From the NCBI GenBank assembly GCA_017615405.1, contig JAGAAE010000166.1:1-5046 (forward strand): a stretch of 5,046 bases of DNA. The letters run 5' to 3'. Made by a program: the position numbers and the translations under genes. Below are positions 1 through 5,046 of this stretch, piece by piece. Under the pieces are notes generated by a model, which saw only the letters and a program-made list of their open reading frames with translations, searched no databases and had not been told where the DNA came from. Every line of letters begins with the position of its first letter. Position 1 is the first letter of the stretch. This DNA comes from Clostridia bacterium (GTDB lineage: Bacteria > Bacillota > Clostridia > Oscillospirales > Acutalibacteraceae).

Positions 1-2
1 GT

Positions 3-1280
3 ATCGGAAACGACGAAATCAATTCACTGAGCGAGGCACTTGATAAATACTACCTTGTTACCTCAAAACGTTTACAGCTTGACACGGTTTTTTCGAGCGC
101 CTTGAAGGACGCGTTTATATTCGGGACGGGAATCGTCTTCACCTATTGGGACGACAAGGTAAATACCGGAATTATTAAAAATTCCGTACCGATAACGGGA
201 GATATAAAAGCGGAGGTCCTCGACGTCAGAAACGTCTGTTTTGCAAACCCTTATGAAAAGGACGTCGAAAAACAGCCGTTTATAATCATCGCCTCAAAAA
301 GATCGACAAAGGATATCGAAGATACCTGCTCACAGTTCGGCGGCGATGAATTCACCCTTAACAAAATAAGGACACTCGGCGACAGATCCACCCTGCTGAC
401 CGTTCTTTACAAACAGACCGACGAAAACGGCAACGAAACGGTAATGTGTGCAAAATTCACCGAAAACGCCGTTGTTCGCCGCCCCTATAACACGATGCTT
501 CGCCGCTATCCGTTAGCCGTTTTCAGATGGGAAGAGCGAAAAGAAAGCATCTACGGCGAGAGCGAAATAACGCATATAATACCGAACCAGATCGCCATAA
601 ACAGGATGATAACCGCAAACGTCTGGGCGTCTATAACGATGGGAATGCCGCTTATGCTCGTAAACGGAGATACCATTGAAGGCGATATCACCAACGATCC
701 GGGTCAGATCATAAAGGTTTTCGGTACTAACGAGGACGTTGCGGGCTCGATCAAATACGTTTCTCCGCCTGATATCACCTCAAACTTCGGAAACAGCGTC
801 AACCAACTTATCGAGAACACGCTCACTCAATGCGGAGCGAACGAGGTGGCATTAGGCGACGGAAAAGCCGAAAATATGGGCGCGCTCAACATAATGCGTA
901 ACGCCGCGACCATGCCGCTTAATCTCATCAAAAACAATTTCAGGCACTTTGCCGAAGAGATAGCCCTTATCTGGGCGGACTTCTGGATAACCCAGTACGG
1001 ATCGAGAAAGATAAAGATCTGCGACGAGACCGGCATTTGGTATATGCCGTTTTTCGCGGACAGATACAAAGATCTGTCGCTTTCCTGCTTTGCCGAGGTC
1101 GTTCCGACACCGGAATTCACCGCAAAGGAAAGCGTGGCACTCTTAACTCAACTTCTCGAAAAGAAGATCATCACAAAGAAAGAGTTTTTTGACCGACTCC
1201 CCGACGGTCTTATTCCCGACCGCGATACGATAGATTTATCATCCGACGAACCGAAAGGAGAAGAAAATGACGGGATTTGA
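3..1280 (+). CDS. Phage portal protein, P22-like, 5'-truncated by the window edge
   Basis: The portal forms the ring at the capsid vertex through which DNA is packaged and ejected, and onto which the neck proteins dock. The frame is open from the first complete codon (position 3) to the stop at 1278-1280, giving 425 visible residues. The N-terminus is off the left edge, so the TTG at 102 is an internal leucine codon and not a start. Diagnostic stretches, numbered from the first visible codon, are YGESEI at 184-189 followed by IPNQIAINR at 193-201 (the conserved portal core helix). Next come ALGDGKAENMGAL at 283-295 and the helix ending in IWADFW, which match the ALGxxxxxN...IW pattern of P22-like portals in Firmicutes phages. 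The C-terminus carries the typical FFDRLPDGLIPDR segment and an acidic tail. Its end overlaps the next gene by 14 bases in another frame. Family assignment is from remembered motifs. The portal role is secure; the exact subfamily is less so. Confidence 0.9.
   Translation: MGNDEINSLSEALDKYYLVTSKRLQLDTVFSSALKDAFIFGTGIVFTYWDDKVNTGIIKNSVPITGDIKAEVLDVRNVCFANPYEKDVEKQPFIIIASKRSTKDIEDTCSQFGGDEFTLNKIRTLGDRSTLLTVLYKQTDENGNETVMCAKFTENAVVRRPYNTMLRRYPLAVFRWEERKESIYGESEITHIIPNQIAINRMITANVWASITMGMPLMLVNGDTIEGDITNDPGQIIKVFGTNEDVAGSIKYVSPPDITSNFGNSVNQLIENTLTQCGANEVALGDGKAENMGALNIMRNAATMPLNLIKNNFRHFAEEIALIWADFWITQYGSRKIKICDETGIWYMPFFADRYKDLSLSCFAEVVPTPEFTAKESVALLTQLLEKKIITKKEFFDRLPDGLIPDRDTIDLSSDEPKGEENDGI
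1254..1260 (+). promoter_or_regulatory. Ribosome binding site for the adaptor gene, inside the portal gene
   Basis: AAAGGAG lies six bases before the ATG at 1267 and within the last codons of the portal gene. It fixes the adaptor start and means that ribosomes finishing the portal pass over it, so the two genes are probably translationally coupled. Confidence 0.8.
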
Positions 1281-1617
1281 TATTTTTGAATCCGCGATCC
1301 TGCGTCTCGGACTTGTTAACGTAAAGGGATCGCTCGAACAGCAATTACCTTTCAGAAAAACCGCATTATCCATAATAAACGAGCTTGCTTTTGACCTGTG
1401 CAAAGCGGGACCCATCGCAAGTTTACACGATAAGCTTGACATTGACCGTGAAGCCGGCGTCGTCATCTCCTACGGGACCGCCTACGTCCTCGCCACCATT
1501 ACGGGCGAGACCGAAAAGCAAATGACCATGCTCGCGCTTTTCAACGCGAAGCGCAAGCTATACCTCGGCAAAATCGGAAGGATAACCGACAAATCACCGA
1601 ATATTTCAGGGGGTTAA
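1267..1617 (+). CDS. Probable phage head-tail adaptor (P22 gp4-like head completion protein)
   Basis: This 116-residue protein probably forms the first ring under the portal, sealing the filled head and linking it to the tail hub. It has no signal peptide or membrane segment. Residues 4-45 are predominantly helical (FDIFESAILRLGL, then LSIINELAFDLCK), as in gp4-type adaptors, which begin with a helix ending in a LG(L/V) turn and continue with a long amphipathic helix. A short loop follows (SLHDKLDID), then VISYGTAYVLA, which resembles the 'pYGva..lA' stretch of these adaptors. The next helix contains FNAKRKLYL, resembling the 'yN.Kr..l' segment, and a short tail follows. The start is fixed by the AAAGGAG site six bases upstream. 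Its place between portal and hub is where an adaptor is expected. Similarity is at the level of pattern and context; a generic neck protein of another adaptor family is the main alternative. Confidence 0.66.
   Translation: MTGFDIFESAILRLGLVNVKGSLEQQLPFRKTALSIINELAFDLCKAGPIASLHDKLDIDREAGVVISYGTAYVLATITGETEKQMTMLALFNAKRKLYLGKIGRITDKSPNISGG
1608..1613 (+). promoter_or_regulatory. Ribosome binding site for the hub gene, inside the adaptor gene
   Basis: AGGGGG lies five bases before the ATG at 1619 and overlaps the last codons of the adaptor gene, whose TAA ends at 1617. With one base between stop and start, reinitiation by the same ribosomes is likely. The site fixes the hub start. Confidence 0.7.
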
Positions 1618-1618
1618 T

Positions 1619-3685
1619 ATGGCAAGAGAAAACAAAAAGACAAAGGGGTTTGCCCTTTCGGGCGGTATGGATAACTCGGGGTCACGAGAAGATATCGACG
1701 ATAAAAAGTTTTATTTTGCAAAAAATATGGTTTATGAATACGGGGCGTTGAGGGCAAGAAAAGGTCTTGCCCCGATAGGCCATGGTTTGATCGGCAATCA
1801 CGACGCTTTGGGAAATCTTAAAACGCCGCTTACGGTGACCGATACGCCCTACTCCTACTCCGGTGTTTCGGGAAAACTCGGTTATGATATCTGGAGCGAC
1901 GGCGCAACGTTCGCCTTCGTAAACGTCTATCTTTTCAGAGATAATATGACGGTAAGAGTTCTGGGAACTATAACGGTCAATATGGTGAGCGGTCAATTCT
2001 TCCTGCCGAAAAGCATAGTCTTCCTGACCGGCAACGCTGTCCACGGAAACGGGCTTTACGTTTTCTTATGCTGCACGCCGGGTACCGAAACGTACGACTC
2101 GGGCTTATTCGAGATATATGAATTTTCCGGTTCAAACCTCGGATTCACCCACGTTTCGGACAGCGATTTTTACGTTCCGGTCCTTTATACCAACGGCAGA
2201 GGCAACAACTTCAATGAGGCGAGAAGAAACGGCTGGGTATACGAGGAAACGCCGCAATACCCCGAAGACGTAAACCTCCTGACCGAGCAATTCAAGGCGT
2301 TTTTTACGTCCGACGGCTATTCATCGGGCTTCAAGCTCCCGGTCTGGCAACTTGACGGGTCACTTCCCTCTTTTTGCAGGATCTATGAAAACGCCGATAA
2401 CTACGTTGAATGGATACTTCCGCCCGAAACACAGTCATCGACGATCAACTACAACGGATACCAGATAACCGCAACGCTCGACTGCTCTACCGGTTATCTC
2501 CGTTTTACAAACAACGGCAGTGATTATGCCATACCGAAATCACAGCAATTAAACGGCAATAACGTTATGATCGTATCCCACAAATATATTCTGAACTGTC
2601 GAAAGGCGGTTTTATCGTCAAAAGGCGGCGTTTTGTTTGAGGATAAGATCTACCTCTACGGAAACGGTTTTTACCGAAACGAGATTTACTGTTCGGCAAG
2701 CGACAATCCCCTCTATTTCCCCGAATCAATGAAGACTACGGTCGGTAATTTTAATGAGGGCGTCAACGCTCTTCATGCGAAAGGAAAAACGCTTTTCGCC
2801 TTCAAAAACGACGGGATCTTCAAGATCTCCTCGAATGAGCAAATAAGCAAAACCGATATGGTACTGCCGATCGACGTCGGCAGGAATTATCAGATAACCA
2901 ACCGTTTAAAAAGCACCGAGCTTTCCGAAAAAATCGGCTGCTCCGCGATCAAGACCATCAAAAACTGCGGAAACAAAACGATCTTTCTGGCACAAGACAA
3001 GAAAATATACTGCATATCGGACAACGGCATCACGGCTGAAATTTCGGCACCCGTAAACGGTCTTTTATCCGGACTCCCGGCGGGGGACGTATCAAACGCC
3101 TTTGCCGTCCGATACGGTCATAACTACCTGATTTTTATCGGGAATCACGCGCTCGTGGTTGACTTTGAGAACACCGAATTCGGGTTTACGGAAAAGCTCG
3201 GAAACAGAAACGGCAACAGCCCCGTAAAATGGTATTATCTTGTCTTCCCTTCTTCACAAGGTTACACGAGCGGCATCGAAACAGGAGGTCATCCGTATAT
3301 CATCTGCACCGACCGCAACCGAAAGGTTTCATATATTTGCGGATTTTCGGGCGACAAAGACCGTATCCCCGACCCGACCGCTCAGGAACCGACGACGACC
3401 GACTGTGATATTGAGTTTGAACTAGAAACGAAATCGTTTGATCTTGACGATCCTACGGCAAAAAAGAGCATACTTTCCGCCGACCTTTTCCTTTCGGGTC
3501 ACGGGAACTTCAAAATAGGGATATGCGGCGACCGCTACCGTTCCGATCAAACTATCGTTTTAAAGGGCGAAAGCGTCGTTAAAATATATCCGTTTTTGTT
3601 GCCGTCCTACGCCGTTTCGGCGGATATTTCGGGCAAAGCCCCGTTTTCGGTTTCAAAATTTTCATTAGTATACAAATCGATATAG
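1619..3685 (+). CDS. Phage tail-hub / packaged-DNA stabilisation protein (P22 gp10-like beta-propeller)
   Basis: This 688-residue soluble protein is almost entirely beta-strand and turn, and rich in aromatic, Gly and Asn residues. It probably forms the nozzle or hub below the adaptor that keeps DNA inside and carries tail needle and fibres. Residues 11-54 hold a conserved-looking start, with FALSGGMD and then NMVYEYGALRARKGL at 36-50. This matches hub proteins, where 'A.NM....G.L..R.G' precedes the propeller. The most diagnostic part is IYCSASDNPLYFPES at 356-370, followed by VNALHAKGKTLFAFKNDGIF at 382-401. This is the 'Y.S...dP.yFp' and 'v..l...g..L..fk..siy.i' blade pattern of gp10-type propellers. 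Residues from about 597 to the end look like a separate beta-sandwich starting ELETKSFDLDDP and ending with a complete strand, so the C-terminus appears intact. At 688 residues it is clearly longer than P22 gp10 (about 470). The start follows AGGGGG by five bases. Alternatives are a baseplate-like or other neck propeller protein. Confidence 0.74.
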   Translation: MARENKKTKGFALSGGMDNSGSREDIDDKKFYFAKNMVYEYGALRARKGLAPIGHGLIGNHDALGNLKTPLTVTDTPYSYSGVSGKLGYDIWSDGATFAFVNVYLFRDNMTVRVLGTITVNMVSGQFFLPKSIVFLTGNAVHGNGLYVFLCCTPGTETYDSGLFEIYEFSGSNLGFTHVSDSDFYVPVLYTNGRGNNFNEARRNGWVYEETPQYPEDVNLLTEQFKAFFTSDGYSSGFKLPVWQLDGSLPSFCRIYENADNYVEWILPPETQSSTINYNGYQITATLDCSTGYLRFTNNGSDYAIPKSQQLNGNNVMIVSHKYILNCRKAVLSSKGGVLFEDKIYLYGNGFYRNEIYCSASDNPLYFPESMKTTVGNFNEGVNALHAKGKTLFAFKNDGIFKISSNEQISKTDMVLPIDVGRNYQITNRLKSTELSEKIGCSAIKTIKNCGNKTIFLAQDKKIYCISDNGITAEISAPVNGLLSGLPAGDVSNAFAVRYGHNYLIFIGNHALVVDFENTEFGFTEKLGNRNGNSPVKWYYLVFPSSQGYTSGIETGGHPYIICTDRNRKVSYICGFSGDKDRIPDPTAQEPTTTDCDIEFELETKSFDLDDPTAKKSILSADLFLSGHGNFKIGICGDRYRSDQTIVLKGESVVKIYPFLLPSYAVSADISGKAPFSVSKFSLVYKSI

Positions 3686-3697
3686 CGAGCGCATTTT

Positions 3698-4786
3698 ATG
3701 AAACGAATTCTGACTATTCTTCTTTGTTTTTTATTTTTGTCGGGTTGTAACAGTAACCAAAAACCGGCGGTAAAAAAGCCGGCAGCATTCATATCGGGCG
3801 TCTGGATAACCTATTCGGAGGTCGACGATATGCTTAAAGACGGTGATTTTAAGGAAAATTATGAACTTGCTCTTAAAAAGTGCCGCTCTAAAAGAATAAC
3901 CGATATTTTTCTGGCGGTCAGACCGTTTTGCAACTCGCTTTACAGGTCGGAATTCTTTCCGCAAAACGAATATTCAAAACAGTACGATTTTGATATATTA
4001 AGCTATTGCATCGAAAAGGCGCATTTAAGCGGTATTCGTTTGCACGCATGGATAAACCCTTATCGGGTGTCATCGCAAGGCACTTCCATAGCTGAACTGC
4101 CCGATGACAGCCCGGTAAGGGCAATGAATGCCGGGGAAGACTACATAGTATCAAACGGAATATACCTTAACCCCGCCTCGCCCGCGGCTTTGCGGCTCAT
4201 AACCGACGGCGTTCGGGAAATCTGCGTTAATTATACGGTAGACGGGATTCATTTTGACGATTATTTTTACCCGACGAGCGATGAAAATTTCGACAAAACG
4301 TCCTATGAAAAATACATTGAGACCACCGCTGATCCCATCGATTTAGGCGAATACAGAACGGCGAACGTGAATTCACTTATAAGCTCGGTCTACACCGCCG
4401 TCAAGTTTTGCTCAAAGGATATCGTTTTTTCGGTAAGCCCCTGCGCCTCGATAGAGAAAAATAAAAATGAATACTTCGCGGACGTAAAGACGTGGTGCGA
4501 TAACGGTTGCGTCGATATCATCATCCCACAGCTGTATTTCGGATTTAAATATCCCGACGAAAATTTCCGCTTTGACAATCTGCTTTGTGAATGGAAAGCC
4601 CTGATTTCAGATACCGATACGAGGATGGTTATCGGGCTTGGCGTCTACAAGACGGGCACCGACGCCGAGCCCGACAAAGAAGAATGGGTAAACGGCGAAG
4701 AAATAATAAAACGGCAAATCGAAATTTGCCGTAAGGATGAAAGAATAAGCGGATATGTGTTGTTCTCAATATCAGATATCAGATGA
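3698..4786 (+). CDS. Lipoprotein glycoside hydrolase, GHL10/DUF187 family (DigH-like), C-terminus short
   Basis: This 362-residue putative extracytoplasmic lipoprotein probably cleaves a glycan. The characterised relative E. coli DigH (YddW) cuts peptidoglycan strands that lack stem peptides, so cell wall is the best guess for substrate. Residues 1-17 form a signal peptide (MKR, hydrophobic core, lipobox L14-S15-G16-C17), and C17 would be lipidated. A short linker (about 18-30) precedes the TIM-barrel domain. Family motifs are SGVWITY near 32, RPFCNSLY at 75-82, HAWINPYRV at 116-124, YLNPASP, DGIHFDDYFYP at 182-192 with the likely active-site D187/D188, ANVNSLI, SPC at 247-249 and PQLYFG at 277-282. 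Oddities are a shortened loop after FFP, N79 where relatives usually have Asp, ten cysteines after the lipobox, and an early stop just after GYVLFS, where relatives usually continue through another helix. The signal peptide supports the ATG, but no good ribosome binding site precedes it. Family assignment is firm; activity and origin (phage cargo or host) are inferred. Confidence 0.93.
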   Translation: MKRILTILLCFLFLSGCNSNQKPAVKKPAAFISGVWITYSEVDDMLKDGDFKENYELALKKCRSKRITDIFLAVRPFCNSLYRSEFFPQNEYSKQYDFDILSYCIEKAHLSGIRLHAWINPYRVSSQGTSIAELPDDSPVRAMNAGEDYIVSNGIYLNPASPAALRLITDGVREICVNYTVDGIHFDDYFYPTSDENFDKTSYEKYIETTADPIDLGEYRTANVNSLISSVYTAVKFCSKDIVFSVSPCASIEKNKNEYFADVKTWCDNGCVDIIIPQLYFGFKYPDENFRFDNLLCEWKALISDTDTRMVIGLGVYKTGTDAEPDKEEWVNGEEIIKRQIEICRKDERISGYVLFSISDIR

Positions 4787-4810
4787 CGGACATCAGATTT
4801 CAGACGATGG
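4769..4810 (+). repeat. 21-bp tandem duplication built from 7-bp TCAG units, spanning the lipoprotein stop codon
   Basis: Two adjacent 21-base copies (4769-4789 and 4790-4810) match at 17 of 21 positions. Each copy consists of two heptamers of the form A-(T/C)-(A/T)-TCAG and one heptamer ending in GG. The whole tract is six heptamers long, exactly 42 bases. The lipoprotein stop codon (4784-4786) falls in the first copy, so the last codons of that gene are repeat-derived. The repeat is read by eye and is certain as a sequence pattern; its origin is unknown. Confidence 0.85.
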
Positions 4811-4850
4811 CTTATGGTTTATCATCGGTAAGGACAAAATGGTTTTGGAG

Positions 4851-4875
4851 GGCAAAATTTCCGTTCCTTTTTGCC
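4851..4875. repeat. Inverted repeat 1 of hairpin train
   Basis: GGCAAAA at 4851-4857 and TTTTGCC at 4869-4875 are perfect reverse complements around an 11-base loop. The stem is A/T-rich and no T-tract follows it, so it is unlikely to be a classical terminator. Confidence 0.6.
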
Positions 4876-4885
4876 TTAAAGCCTT

Positions 4886-4908
4886 GATATACGCCGGTAT
4901 ATCGGCGT
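4886..4908 (+). terminator. Inverted repeat 2: two overlapping hairpins, possible weak terminator
   Basis: GATATAC (4886-4892) pairs with GTATATC (4897-4903) around a GCCG loop. The overlapping ACGCCG (4891-4896) pairs with CGGCGT (4903-4908) around a GTATAT loop. The two cannot form together. The second, GC-rich stem runs into TTTCTC, a poor U-tract, so it could act as a weak terminator about 100 bases after the lipoprotein gene. An outer pair, CCTTGA (4882-4887) with TCAAGG (4918-4923), could close the whole segment. The pairing is directly visible; the terminator role is a guess. Confidence 0.35.
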
Positions 4909-4920
4909 TTCTCGGCTTCA

Positions 4921-4943
4921 AGGAAGCAAAAATTTTGCTTCCT
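4921..4943. repeat. Inverted repeat 3: perfect 11-bp-arm palindrome
   Basis: AGGAAGCAAAA (4921-4931) and TTTTGCTTCCT (4933-4943) are perfect reverse complements with one central A. As DNA it is a near-continuous palindrome that could be a protein-binding or recombination site. As RNA it would fold as a stem after opening the central A/T pairs. It is not followed by a T-tract on either strand. Confidence 0.75.
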
Positions 4944-4952
4944 ACAAAACCG

Positions 4953-4999
4953 CTTCGCACCTGAAAAAGAGAAAAATTCGTGGATTTTTCGGTGCGAAG
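4953..4999. repeat. Inverted repeat 4: long nested hairpin
   Basis: The outer arms CTTCGCACC (4953-4961) and GGTGCGAAG (4991-4999) are perfect reverse complements. The stem continues inward after a one-base bulge as GAAAAA (4963-4968) with TTTTTC (4985-4990). Alternatively GAAAAAT (4971-4977) pairs with ATTTTTC (4984-4990) around TCGTGG. It is the longest stem of the train, and no T-tract follows. Confidence 0.75.
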
Positions 5000-5001
5000 G
5001 A

Positions 5002-5026
5002 CACCGCAAGGCTGACGCCTGTGGTG
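5002..5026. repeat. Inverted repeat 5: GC-rich hairpin with TGAC loop
   Basis: CACCGCAAGGC (5002-5012) pairs with GCCTGTGGTG (5017-5026) through ten pairs, including one G-T wobble and one bulged A, closing a TGAC loop. It starts two bases after inverted repeat 4, so the two stems could stack in an RNA. Confidence 0.65.
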
Positions 5027-5046
5027 GACAACAAGCCGTAAAAAGA

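Larger units (their letters stand above)
4787..5046. other. Non-coding, hairpin-rich intergenic region
   Basis: No credible gene lies in these 260 bases. The open frames over it on either strand lack ribosome binding sites and family resemblance, and their sequence is dictated by inverted repeats. After the tandem repeat come five inverted repeats spaced 10-13 bases apart between 4851 and 5026, listed separately. The close packing suggests a compound intergenic repeat element or a structured transcript rather than ordinary spacer. The last 20 bases, up to the right edge, show nothing recognisable. Confidence 0.6.

Noticed and set aside
102..1280. Portal gene starting at TTG 102
   Set aside because: The same frame is open to the left edge and encodes portal-like sequence upstream (LDKYYLVTSKRLQLDTVF), with no ribosome binding site before 102, so this is an internal leucine codon.
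1682..2044. 120-residue minus-strand frame opposite the hub gene
   Set aside because: It is a shadow of a well-supported plus-strand phage gene, with no promoter or ribosome binding site evidence.
3644..3697. Promoter for the lipoprotein gene at the end of the hub gene
   Set aside because: A TATACA at 3669-3674 resembles a -10 box, but no matching -35 at 16-18 bases could be found beyond a poor TTCGGT at 17. The evidence is too weak to annotate.
4769..4810. CRISPR-like repeat
   Set aside because: The copies are directly adjacent, imperfect and only two in number, with no spacers.
4755..4964. 69-residue plus-strand frame after the lipoprotein gene
   Set aside because: It has no ribosome binding site, starts inside the lipoprotein gene, reads the 21-bp repeat as a 7-residue repeat and then translates hairpin arms. 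It also does not look like the missing GHL10 C-terminus, so a simple frameshift is not supported.
4812..5009. 65-residue minus-strand frame
   Set aside because: It is made almost wholly of inverted-repeat sequence, with no start signal and no family resemblance.
4953..5026. tRNA or other known RNA gene
   Set aside because: The stems do not form a cloverleaf, no acceptor-CCA or T-loop motif is visible, and no known riboswitch core was recognised.

Overview
The window reads as the end of a phage structural (late) gene block from a low-to-mid-GC Gram-positive bacterium, most likely a member of the Clostridia. The support is strong AGGAGG-type ribosome binding sites, a Gram-positive-style lipoprotein signal, close-packed same-strand genes, and portal and hub proteins of the type seen in prophages of gut Firmicutes. 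This placement comes from sequence style and remembered family features, not from a database search.

Positions 3-3685 hold three tightly linked plus-strand genes. They are a P22-like portal protein whose N-terminus lies off the left edge, a small (116 aa) probable head-tail adaptor of the P22 gp4 type, and a 688-residue beta-rich protein that looks like a beta-propeller tail-hub or DNA-stabilisation protein (P22 gp10-like). Portal and adaptor overlap by 14 bases, and adaptor and hub are separated by one base. Together they would build the portal, neck and tail-hub axis of a short-tailed virion. No scaffold or major capsid gene lies between portal and adaptor, where P22 carries them. No terminase, integrase, needle, fibre or lysis cassette is visible.

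Positions 3698-4786, only 12 bases after the hub gene, encode a lipoprotein with a GHL10/DUF187-type glycoside hydrolase domain. This family includes E. coli DigH (YddW), which cleaves peptidoglycan glycan strands. The gene lacks an obvious ribosome binding site, diverges from the family consensus at several loops, and stops early, inside a 21-bp tandem repeat. It may be phage cargo, or a host gene placed next to a deleted prophage; the sequence alone does not decide this.

Positions 4787-5046 contain no credible gene. The stretch is unusually structured: the tandem repeat is followed by five closely spaced inverted repeats, suggesting a multi-hairpin intergenic repeat element or a structured RNA. 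I found no wholly new system. The two points most worth following are the phage-hub/peptidoglycan-hydrolase junction and the hairpin train.
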